Assembly: GCF_030866825.1 (NCBI RefSeq)
Contig: NZ_CP133020.1
Span: forward strand, 1,178,001-1,242,000
Length of the DNA: 64,000 nt
Source of the DNA: Rathayibacter sp. SW19
GTDB lineage: Bacteria > Actinomycetota > Actinomycetes > Actinomycetales > Microbacteriaceae
Direction of reading: 5' to 3'
How positions within the stretch are numbered: the stretch's first letter is position 1; each line of letters opens with the position of its first letter. The notes below the pieces were generated by a model. The model was given only the letters and a program-made list of their open reading frames with translations. It searched no databases and was not told the DNA's origin. This document shows, one piece after another, positions 51,760 through 59,265 of the stretch. Made by a program: the position numbers and the translations under genes.

Positions 51760-54210
51760 ATGGTCGGGGGGACGACAAAGGGAACCGACGCGACCGCGCG
51801 TTCGGTGGATGCCGCGCGTTCGGCCGGTGGTGTCGGCCCAGCGGATGCTGCGGGTCGGCCTAGTGGTGTCGGTGCGGCGGATGCCGCGCGTTCGGCCGGT
51901 GGTGTCGGCCCAGCGGATGCTGCGGGTCGGCCTAGTGGTGTCGGCGCGGCGGATGCCGCGCGTTCGGCCGGTGGTGTCGGCGCGGCGGATGCTGCCGGTC
52001 GGCCTACCGGTGTCGGCGCGGCGGATGCTGTGGGTCGGCCCAGTGGTGTCGGCCCGGCGGAGGCCGATCGACCCGCGCGCGATGCCGGCGCCGGTGCTGC
52101 ACCACCCGCTGGAGCGGGTGGTTGGGTTGGTGCAGCGGACATGCCCCGCTCGCCCGGCTCGCTCCGCTCACCCGGCCCGCTCGGCGCACCCAGTTCGGCC
52201 CGCTCGCCCGGCACGCACGCCGTGCCCCCTACGCCAGGCTCACTCGGCTCACTCCGCTCACCCGGCGCGCCCGGCGCGCCCCGCGTACCCAGCTCACCCG
52301 GCTCGCCCAGCTGGACCGACACACCCGATTGGGCCGGGCGCACTCGAACCCCCGCCGGCAGCCGCGGAGCCCGACGGTTGTCGGGCATCGGCATGACGCT
52401 TGGCCGTTCGGTGTTCCTGTCGCAATTGCCGCTGACCGGCGTCACCGCGCTGATCACGTTTTCGCTCGCCCTGCTTGTGCCGCAAATGCTGGCTTCGACG
52501 GCGTTTCTTGCCGGCGTGGTCGTCATCTTGGCTGTCACAGCGCTGTCGTTGATCGTGCCGTGGGGGAGACTGAACGCGCTCTGGGTAATCGCACTTCCGG
52601 TTCTCGACATGGCAGCGATCGGGCTGATGCGCGCAGGCAACGACGACTTGCGGCTCAGCGTTCTGCTCATCCTGCCGGCGATTTGGCTCGCGAGCTCGTT
52701 CCGCTATCTGGGTGCGCTCATCGCGTTCGTGTGCGGCTCACTCGCGGCCTGGGGGCCGGCCGTTGTCAATCCAGCAGAGTTCACGATCGGCAATGCGGCC
52801 CGATTGTTCCTCATCCCATTGCTGTTGATATTCGTCGGCGTCACGATTGCGATCATGTCCAGCAGGGCGCAGGCGCAGCAGAACATGCTTGCCCGGCAAA
52901 GTGAACTGGTTGAGGAGGCCTTCGAGAGCGCGAAGCGTGACCGGCGTGTTCTGCGGGGCGTGTTGGACGCCGTCGACTTCGGCATTGTCGGCCTCGAGAT
53001 CGACGGCACGGAGTCGCTCGCCAACCCGCGCAGTGCAGCGCTTCTCGGGGTCGCGACAGGCAGGGCGCACGGCGAATTCGTCTTCTACGCGGCGGACCGC
53101 AACACGCGGGTCTCGCCCGAACACGACCCGATCGCCCGCGCGCGCGCCGGAGAGACCTTCGATCGCGAACTTGTCTGGGTGGGTGAACCCGGCACTGAGC
53201 AGACGGCGCTGTCGGTCTCGGCTCAACAGATCACAACGGATGCCGGCGAGCGCACCGGCGCGGTCGTCGCGTTCCTCGACATCACTGCTGAAGTGCAAGC
53301 GCAGCGCGCAAAAGAGCAACTCATCGCGGCCGTGTCGCACGAGTTGCGCACCCCGTTGACGTCGATCGTCGGCTACCTCGAACTGGCATTGGACACGGAG
53401 GGCGTTCCCGAAGAGGCTGTCTCCTACACGCGGATCGCGGCGGACAACGCCGACCGGATGCTGCAACTCATCTCGGACATGCTCGTCGCGGCCAGCAGTG
53501 AGGAAGGCAAGCTCGCCGTTCTGCGCCGCGATGTCGACCTCGGTCAGATCATGATCGACGCCATCGAGGCTCGTGCGCCTCACGCCCGCGAACTCCGCAC
53601 GACCATGAGGAGCGGAATCACGACCGGCACGATGGCCTTCGTCGACCCGCTGCGTATGCGGCAGGTGTTCGACAACGTGCTCTCAAACGCCCTGAAGTAC
53701 GGCAAGGAAGGTGGCACCGTCACGGTTGCAATGAGAACGAAGGCCGACCACCTGAAGATCACCATCAGGGACGACGGCACAGGCATCTCGGTCGCTGACC
53801 AGGCCAAACTGTTCGATCGCTTCTATCGGGCATCCGCCGTTCGCGGCGGCCCGATCAGCGGAACAGGACTCGGCCTGAGCATCAGCCGAGCGATCGTGCG
53901 AGAGCACGGAGGCGACATCCGGATTTCGAGCGAACTCGGCGTGGGGACGACGGTGTCGATCACCATTCCAATCGCACAGCAGCCCGAATCGGACCCGTCT
54001 GCGACCGACCGAGTCGAGCCTGCGACCGACCCGGTCGAGTCTGCGACCGACCGAGTCGAGCCTGCGACCGACCCGGTCGAGTCTGCGACCGACCCGGTCG
54101 AGCCAGCGACCGACCTGAAGGAGCCCGCGACCGACCCGAACGAGCCAGCGACCGACCCGGCCGACCCTGCCCCGCCCACTCCCACCTCGGCAAGCGGCGG
54201 TGAATCGTGA
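51760..54210 (+). CDS. Large sensor histidine kinase with repeat N-terminus
   Basis: 816 residues if the ATG at 51760 is used. Residues 18-113 are seven to eight 12-residue repeats (ARSAGGVGPADA / AGRPSGVGAADA), then a Pro/Ser-rich linker to about 210. About six membrane segments (215-375), a PAS-like domain (about 395-510), HisKA with His527 (AVSHELRTPLTSIVGYLELA), HATPase_c (NVLSNALKYGKEGG, DDGTGISVADQAKLFDRF, GTGLGLSISRAIV) and a tail of eight EPATDPV-like heptads. ATG at 52393 (MTLGRSVFLS) is an alternative start without repeats. GGDEF gene overlaps at 54207. Confidence 0.88.
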   Translation: MVGGTTKGTDATARSVDAARSAGGVGPADAAGRPSGVGAADAARSAGGVGPADAAGRPSGVGAADAARSAGGVGAADAAGRPTGVGAADAVGRPSGVGPAEADRPARDAGAGAAPPAGAGGWVGAADMPRSPGSLRSPGPLGAPSSARSPGTHAVPPTPGSLGSLRSPGAPGAPRVPSSPGSPSWTDTPDWAGRTRTPAGSRGARRLSGIGMTLGRSVFLSQLPLTGVTALITFSLALLVPQMLASTAFLAGVVVILAVTALSLIVPWGRLNALWVIALPVLDMAAIGLMRAGNDDLRLSVLLILPAIWLASSFRYLGALIAFVCGSLAAWGPAVVNPAEFTIGNAARLFLIPLLLIFVGVTIAIMSSRAQAQQNMLARQSELVEEAFESAKRDRRVLRGVLDAVDFGIVGLEIDGTESLANPRSAALLGVATGRAHGEFVFYAADRNTRVSPEHDPIARARAGETFDRELVWVGEPGTEQTALSVSAQQITTDAGERTGAVVAFLDITAEVQAQRAKEQLIAAVSHELRTPLTSIVGYLELALDTEGVPEEAVSYTRIAADNADRMLQLISDMLVAASSEEGKLAVLRRDVDLGQIMIDAIEARAPHARELRTTMRSGITTGTMAFVDPLRMRQVFDNVLSNALKYGKEGGTVTVAMRTKADHLKITIRDDGTGISVADQAKLFDRFYRASAVRGGPISGTGLGLSISRAIVREHGGDIRISSELGVGTTVSITIPIAQQPESDPSATDRVEPATDPVESATDRVEPATDPVESATDPVEPATDLKEPATDPNEPATDPADPAPPTPTSASGGES

Positions 54211-55379
54211 TCCAGCCCATCACGCTCGATGTGCCGACGCTGTTCATTGCGTCAGCGCTCGTCGTCACGCTGACGGCGGTGATGTTCGTCATCGACAGTC
54301 TGGGCCGCGGAGAAGATACCGTCGGGCGCCTCTGGTCGCTCGCGTATGTTGCCGCGACCACGACCACGTTCGCGTACCTGCTGTCGTCCGTGTACCCGCC
54401 GATGTGGTGGGGCATTCCGCTCGGTAACGGTGCCGCTGTGCTCGGGTTCGGCGCAATCTGGTCGGGGGCTCGCCGATTCAACGACCGCCGCATCCTGCTC
54501 TGGGTCGTGCTCATCGTTGCGGCCGGTGTCGCGCTCGTTCCGCTGATGGAGGGGCCGCACGGCGGATATTGGGCCGGCGCAGATGTGATGTTCTGGGCGA
54601 TGGCCGCGTTCGGCCTCCTGGCCGGGGTCGAATGCCTGCGTCCGCGGCTGCTGGGGCTGAACGGTGCACGTTTTCTGGGTGTGCTGATGCTGCTCTCCGG
54701 CCTGTACTACCTGGGTCGCGTGATCTTCCTGTATCTGCTCGGCCCGAATAGCCCCGTCTTCACGACGTTTTTTGGCTCGGCGGTGACCGCGCTGGTGCTC
54801 GTCATGTTCGTCACCGGTGGCACGATCTCGATGGTGAGTCTGCGCGGTGAGGACTCCCGGCAGACCTTCACCAACAGACGCAGTGCGGACCTTTTGACCG
54901 AGACCGCAAGCCCCCACCAGTTCGCGGATGTCGTCACCCCGATGCTCGACGCCGCCCGCGAATCCGCGTGGCCGATTGCGCTCGTCATCGCCGACATCGA
55001 CGAGCTCGCTAACATCAATGCGGCGTTTGGCCGCACCTACGGCGATCAAGTCCTCGTGCGTTTCGTGGAGGTGCTGCGGGCAGCGACACCGTTCGGCACC
55101 CCGCTGTGCCGCATGGTCGCGAATCGGTTCGAGTTTCTGCTCGCCGATGCGACTGCTGCTGAGGCGGCGACGCTGGCTGAACGCATCCGCCTGTATTTGG
55201 TTGAGACGCCGCTGGTCGGCGACGGCACCGGTGTGCGAGTGACCGCCAGTTTCGGCGTCGCCGGGTCGGAGACAGCCGGTTACGGGCTGCGACCGCTGCA
55301 AGACACAGCGCTGGACGCGCTCGCGGAGTCGAAGGCGGCCGGTCGCAACCGCATTGTGGTCGCGTCTGTCCTATCTTGA
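54207..55379 (+). CDS. Membrane protein with degenerate GGDEF domain
   Basis: 390 residues. Seven or so membrane segments (residues 8-210), then a GGDEF-fold domain (about 230-385): IALVIADIDELANINAAFGR, YGDQVLVRFVEVLR. The signature position reads MVANRFEFLLAD instead of GGDEF, and no I-site is evident, so diguanylate cyclase activity is unlikely; it could bind nucleotide or a partner. Overlaps the kinase by 4 bp (GTGA). The stop triplet is in an 11-bp duplication (ATCTTGAGCCA). Confidence 0.85.
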   Translation: MIQPITLDVPTLFIASALVVTLTAVMFVIDSLGRGEDTVGRLWSLAYVAATTTTFAYLLSSVYPPMWWGIPLGNGAAVLGFGAIWSGARRFNDRRILLWVVLIVAAGVALVPLMEGPHGGYWAGADVMFWAMAAFGLLAGVECLRPRLLGLNGARFLGVLMLLSGLYYLGRVIFLYLLGPNSPVFTTFFGSAVTALVLVMFVTGGTISMVSLRGEDSRQTFTNRRSADLLTETASPHQFADVVTPMLDAARESAWPIALVIADIDELANINAAFGRTYGDQVLVRFVEVLRAATPFGTPLCRMVANRFEFLLADATAAEAATLAERIRLYLVETPLVGDGTGVRVTASFGVAGSETAGYGLRPLQDTALDALAESKAAGRNRIVVASVLS

Positions 55380-55512
55380 GCCAATCTTGAGCAGACCTTA
55401 GGGCGTTCTCTGGGCGCTATTGAGACTGGTCGCACAGACTGTTGTCAACCCGAAAGGGCCGGCACGGCGAACATCAACCCGAACGAATCGCCGGCGCCGC
55501 TTGACCCCACCT

Positions 55513-55549
55513 AGCCCGGGGTACAAACCCGAACAATGTACCCCGGGCT
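55513..55549. promoter_or_regulatory. 13-bp perfect hairpin, operator or terminator-like
   Basis: AGCCCGGGGTACA - 11 nt - TGTACCCCGGGCT. Lies between the GGDEF gene and the micro-ORF. No T-run directly after. Rest of 55380-55684 shows nothing else. Confidence 0.6.
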
Positions 55550-55684
55550 TACCCATCAATTTTGAATTACATGAGACCGACGCCATAGTGCTTGACGCCA
55601 GAGTGCCCGACAGTTCATACCCAGCAGTCCGGGCGCAACTCGGCGGATGCAGCCAGATCACCGCACAGCCGAAAGAGGATTGCA

Positions 55685-55750
55685 ATGGCGAACCCAGCAG
55701 CGGTGTCGCTCAACAAGCTGCTGGGCAGGCAGCATCACTTCATGGTGTGA
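55685..55750 (+). CDS. 21-residue micro-ORF upstream of Hpt-like gene
   Basis: Begins MANPAAVSLNKLLGRQHHFM. A strong binding site AAAGAGGA lies seven bases before the ATG, and its TGA overlaps the GTG of the next gene. The downstream gene has no binding site of its own outside this frame, so translation is probably coupled through the micro-ORF. Confidence 0.5.
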   Translation: MANPAAVSLNKLLGRQHHFMV

Positions 55751-56121
55751 GCGGGCGAAGTGTGGCACATAAGCAGTTGATCGACCCGCAGGCTTGGGAT
55801 GCAATCGTCACCGAGCTCTGCGGGTCCACCGCGATCGCGCAGCGATTCGTTTCAGATTATGTCAGGGCCTGGCCGGTGCGCTACGACCGGTTCTGCGCGG
55901 CACTTGCCGCTGCGGATGCTGAGGAAGCCTACGTTTCGCTCCTCAGCATTCGTACGGCGAGCCAGATGGTTGGTGCCGTTCGGCTGGCCCGCCGGGCGGC
56001 GAAGCTCGAGCCGCCTGCGCGCGCGGGGCGTTTCGCCGAGTGTGCGGCGGGGTTGGGTCGGTTACATTCGACGGGAGAGAAGACGATGCGTGCGCTGATA
56101 CAGGCAACTGCCGTTCCGTGA
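55747..56121 (+). CDS. Hpt-like protein without the phosphoacceptor histidine
   Basis: 124 residues from GTG at 55747. LIDPQAWDAIVTELCGSTAI, RFVSDYVRAWPVRYDRFCAA, AYVSLLSIRTASQMVGAVRL. In Hpt domains the last motif is HxxKGS...vGA; here LSIRTAS, so His is replaced by Leu and Lys by Arg. Such proteins cannot accept phosphate but may still bind a kinase or receiver. Part of the kinase/GGDEF group, convergent with an OmpR-type regulator. Its stop is in the first unit of a 20-bp repeat array. Confidence 0.7.
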   Translation: MSGRSVAHKQLIDPQAWDAIVTELCGSTAIAQRFVSDYVRAWPVRYDRFCAALAAADAEEAYVSLLSIRTASQMVGAVRLARRAAKLEPPARAGRFAECAAGLGRLHSTGEKTMRALIQATAVP

Positions 56122-56330
56122 GTGCAGCCGCAGTTCCGTGAGTGGAGGCCCGGTTCCGTGAGTGGAGGCCCCGTTCTCTGAGCGCGGCCGCCGTTCCGTG
56201 AGCGCAGCCTCCGTTCCCTGAGTGCAGCCTTCGTTCCGTGAGTGGAGTCTCCGTTCCCTGAGTGGGTGCCCCGTTCCGTGAGTGGAGTCTCCGTTCCGTG
56301 AGCGCGGCCGCCGTTCCCTGAGCGCAGCCG
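56111..56330. repeat. 20-bp minisatellite, 11 units, starting at the Hpt stop
   Basis: Units in exact 20-bp register from 56111 (consensus CCGTTCCGTGAGTGGAGCCT). The first unit includes the Hpt-gene TGA. Every unit keeps (C/G)TGAG, hence a stop triplet. Confidence 0.93.
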
Positions 56331-56410
56331 AAGGGCCGCCGTGTACCGCGAATTCGCTCTGTCGTGCAGGCTGCCGCTTCGGCTGCGCTCAGCGGACGGC
56401 GGACGGCGGG

Positions 56411-57382
56411 TTAGTTGGCCAGGCGATAGCCGACGCCGCGCACGGTTTCGATCCAGCGTGGTCGAGCGCTGCTGTCGCCGAGTTTGCGTCGGAGGTTCGC
56501 CAGGTGCACCTCGACGGTACGTCGATCGGAGTCCGAGACGTAGCCGCCGGTGTCGTACTCGTCTGCACGCATCGCGGTTGCCAGTGTGGACTTGGAGACG
56601 ACTCTGCTTCCGTTCGACATGATGCACAGCAGCAGTTCGAACTCGGTTCTGGTCAGATCGACACGGGCACCGTCGAGTTCGACCAATCGCTTCGACGGAC
56701 TCAACCGCAGAACGTCTCGCGTGATCCAGTCATCGTCGAGGTCCTCGATATCGGATGCGACCAGTGCGGCGCTTGCGTCGCCGGACTCGCCTGCACCAAG
56801 GCCCGCAGTCACCCCAGCACCAGCGCCCGCATGCGCATCGGCGCCCGCGCCTGCGCCCGCAGGCGAAGAGGGCGCGAGGGCAACACGAGGGCTGTCGGCG
56901 GCGGAGGCAGTGGCGGAGGCGTGGCCACCGGCATCCGCTGTGGTTATGGGCGCTGTGGTTATAGGCGCTGTGGTTGTGGGCGCTGTGCTTGTCGTCGGTG
57001 CGACGCGAGGTCGGCGCATCATCGCCTCGATGCGGGCGCGCAGTTCGCGCGGGCGGAACGGTTTGGTCACGTAGTCGTCGGCGCCGGCGTCCAGTCCGAC
57101 GAGTGTGTCGATTTCGTCGTTGCGCGCGGTGAGCATCACGATGTAGGTCGGGCTGAAGGCCCGGATGCGGCGTGCCACTTCGAAACCGTCGATGCCGGGC
57201 AGGCTGATGTCCAGGGTTGTCACGGCGGGGTCGTGGGCGCGCACCTGTTCGACGCCGTCGAGTCCGTTCGATGCGGTGTGCGTTTCGAAGCCGGCCTGTG
57301 TCAGGACGGCCTCAAGTAGATTGCGGATGTCGGCGTCGTCTTCAACCACAACGGCGACACGACGGAGCCCCTCGTCGGTCAT
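56411..57382 (-). CDS. Response regulator, OmpR/PhoB type, long linker
   Basis: 323 residues. Receiver (residues 8-125) with EDD acidic triad, Asp58 in TTLDISLPG, Lys107 in VTKPFRPREL. A 90-residue Thr/Ala/Pro/Gly-rich linker follows (APTTTAPITTAPITT; PAGAGAGADAHAGAGAG), far longer than usual. C-terminal Trans_reg_C DNA-binding domain (about 225-320: LTRTEFELLLCIMSNGSRVV, HLANLRRKLGD, ETVRGVGYRLAN). Likely output regulator for the kinase at 51760. Confidence 0.92.
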   Translation of the reverse strand: MTDEGLRRVAVVVEDDADIRNLLEAVLTQAGFETHTASNGLDGVEQVRAHDPAVTTLDISLPGIDGFEVARRIRAFSPTYIVMLTARNDEIDTLVGLDAGADDYVTKPFRPRELRARIEAMMRRPRVAPTTSTAPTTTAPITTAPITTADAGGHASATASAADSPRVALAPSSPAGAGAGADAHAGAGAGVTAGLGAGESGDASAALVASDIEDLDDDWITRDVLRLSPSKRLVELDGARVDLTRTEFELLLCIMSNGSRVVSKSTLATAMRADEYDTGGYVSDSDRRTVEVHLANLRRKLGDSSARPRWIETVRGVGYRLAN

Positions 57383-57515
57383 GCTTTCACGATAGCAACG
57401 TTCGGGGTGTTCGCGGGCCAGGTCGGGGTTGTTGTGCAGATCGCGCCGACGGAGCGGGCTGTGGAGGCGAGGTCGTGCTGGTGGACAGGGTGGTGCTCGT
57501 GGGCTTGGTGGTGCC

Positions 57516-57695
57516 GGTCAAGACTGTGCCGGTCAGGACGGTGCCGGTCAGGACGGTGCCGGTCAGGACGGTGCCGGTCAGGACGGTGCCGGTCAGGACT
57601 GTGCCGGTCAGGACTGTGCCGGTCAGGACTGTGCCGGTCAGGACTGTGCCGGTTAAGACTGTGCCGGTCTCGGTGGTGCTGGTCAGGATTGTGCG
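57516..57695. repeat. 15-bp minisatellite, 12 units, starting at the MerR stop
   Basis: Units from 57516 to 57681 in exact 15-bp register (consensus GGTCAGGACGGTGCC). The last unit includes the MerR-gene stop (TCA on the plus strand). 57383-57515 shows no gene. Confidence 0.93.
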
Positions 57696-58543
57696 GCCGG
57701 AGGAGTTGAGCCCGGCTCGGCGGGTGGGTCGGCCAGCATCCGAGACGCCAGGTCCTGGTGTGCGAGTCTGCGCAGAGCGATCATGACCGGTTCATAGAGC
57801 GCCGTGCCAAGAACGGCGTACTCGACCGAAGCCCGTGCCGAATGTGCCGGCATACGGCTGAGGTCGAACGCGGCTATGGCGCGGAGGTGCTCGGCGTATG
57901 CGGTCAGGCGTTCATCGGTCAGCGGGATGCCGGCTTCCTCAACGGCGTCCAGCGCCCGATCGAGTTGTGCGACCGCGATGAAGTGTGGGTCGTACAGCTG
58001 CCCGAGTTTCGCCAGAGCAGCTCGCGCGCGCGGAAAGTCGGGGACGGAGCGCTCCGAGTTGTTTTGGTAGGCGCTGTTTTGATCGGTGCTGTTTTGGTTG
58101 GTGGTGCTTTGATTCGAGTTGTTTCGGTCGGAGTTGTCTTGGTCGGTGCTGTTTCGGTCGGAGTTGTTCTGGTCGGCGCTGTTTCCGCGAGGGCTGCCTT
58201 CGTCGGAGCCGTGGCCATCGATACCGTTTTCGTTGGTGCTGCCCTGAGCTCGGCCGCCCTCGTCCAGGTATGGGGGGAGTGCCGTTATGGCGCGCCCGAG
58301 CGTCTCAAAAAGGTCGTCGCCGGGATCTTCGATCAGAGCGAGCACGATCTTGATTTTCTGCAGGGGGAGCCCTGCCACATCGGAAAGGGCGCGAATCAGG
58401 CGCAGTCGACGCAGGTGCTCGGTGCCGTAGTCGGCCTGTGTTGCGCTGACGACTACACCAGCCATGAGTATGTGCTCACGAAGGTAGTACTTGATCGTTG
58501 GCACGGTAACGCCCGATGTCGTCGCAAGTTCTGAAATCTTCAC
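57683..58543 (-). CDS. MerR-family regulator with Asn/Ser/Asp-rich linker
   Basis: 286 residues. N-terminal MerR helix-turn-helix (MKISELATTSGVTVPTIKYY, LRRLRLIRALSDVAGLPLQK). Between residues 100 and 165 is an Asn/Ser/Asp/Gln-rich linker of 5-residue units (DQNNS, DRNST, DQDNS). The C-terminal helical part (about 170-270) is the effector domain. Divergent from a membrane protein, with two dyad operators between. AGGGGGC precedes the start. Confidence 0.88.
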   Translation of the reverse strand: MKISELATTSGVTVPTIKYYLREHILMAGVVVSATQADYGTEHLRRLRLIRALSDVAGLPLQKIKIVLALIEDPGDDLFETLGRAITALPPYLDEGGRAQGSTNENGIDGHGSDEGSPRGNSADQNNSDRNSTDQDNSDRNNSNQSTTNQNSTDQNSAYQNNSERSVPDFPRARAALAKLGQLYDPHFIAVAQLDRALDAVEEAGIPLTDERLTAYAEHLRAIAAFDLSRMPAHSARASVEYAVLGTALYEPVMIALRRLAHQDLASRMLADPPAEPGSTPPAAQS

Positions 58544-58552
58544 GATGCCCCC

Positions 58553-58601
58553 TTGACATTAGATAGTATCAGTATCTAACTTTAGATATCGCAACTATCT
58601 A
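58553..58601 (+). promoter_or_regulatory. MerR promoter with two dyads
   Basis: TTGACA at 58553-58558. TTAGATA-N7-TATCTAA at 58559-58579 and TAGATA-N7-TATCTA at 58583-58601. A -10-like TAACTT begins after an 18-bp spacer. The elongated spacer filled by a dyad is typical of MerR activation. Confidence 0.72.
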
Positions 58602-58631
58602 GTGCGGCACAAACGACGAAAGGTGACGGTG

Positions 58632-59051
58632 ATGCTCGAACCCAGCAGCGCGATCACGGCGGGCGCCGTGCTCTTGACCGTGATCGGAGTGGCGTACGGC
58701 GGCACCTTCATGCTGCGAGTCGTGACGGGAAAACAGGGCGCGAATGCGTTGCAAAAGAACTTCTTCCGTGCGGGCCATGCGCACGCGGGGGTGCTGATCA
58801 TCCTCGGGCTGCTGGTGACGTTGTTCGTCGATGCCGCCGGTGCGGGCGTGTGGGGGCGCGTTGCTGCGGATGGTGTACTGGCGTGCGCAATCCTGATTCC
58901 AGGCGGCTTCTTCTTCTCGGCGATGGGCCGGGACCCGCAGAAACCGAACCGGTTCTTCGTTCTGATCTGGATCGGATTCGGCGTGTTGACGGCCGCACTT
59001 TTGACCGCTGGAATCGCACTGATCGTTGCCGGCGCTTCCGCACTCGGGTGA
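58632..59051 (+). CDS. Small four-helix membrane protein under MerR control
   Basis: 139 residues from ATG 58632 (GAAAGGTGACG upstream). Four hydrophobic segments (residues about 8-28, 52-72, 80-105, 115-137). Starts MLEPSSAITAGAVLLTVIGV; FRAGHAHAGVLIILGLL contains His residues in a membrane segment. A recurrent actinobacterial partner of this MerR type; no function known to me. 59052-59253 shows no gene. Confidence 0.75.
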   Translation: MLEPSSAITAGAVLLTVIGVAYGGTFMLRVVTGKQGANALQKNFFRAGHAHAGVLIILGLLVTLFVDAAGAGVWGRVAADGVLACAILIPGGFFFSAMGRDPQKPNRFFVLIWIGFGVLTAALLTAGIALIVAGASALG

Positions 59052-59253
59052 CGTCGGCACGCCGCGGAAGCCCGCCCCCGCCCGCCTCGCCTTGCCAGCG
59101 CATGCGCCGAACGGATGCCCACACGCGTATTCGCGACCGCCCTGCGATTCTCCGTGGTCCATCGTCACCACCGCGCTACCTCGCCGCCACACGCCACCAC
59201 CGCGACGTCGGCTCGCAGATCGCTGCGCGATCTTGGGCTCTTCGGCTCGTCGA

Positions 59254-59259
59254 TACAAT
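59254..59259 (+). promoter_or_regulatory. -10 box of leaderless mqo transcript
   Basis: TACAAT with six bases to the GTG start at 59266, as expected for a leaderless mRNA; no ribosome binding site is present. Confidence 0.55.
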
Positions 59260-59265
59260 TGGTAA

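Noticed and set aside
51713..52396. Alternative plus-strand frame with repeated RMPRVRPVVSAQRM
   Set aside because: Out-of-frame reading of the kinase N-terminal repeats; the kinase frame continues into a complete protein.
56111..57695. CRISPR array
   Set aside because: Units are directly adjacent and 15-20 bp without spacers, and no cas genes are near.
57217..57786. 189-codon frame with VPVRT repeated many times
   Set aside because: Product of the 15-bp minisatellite only; no binding site and no family.
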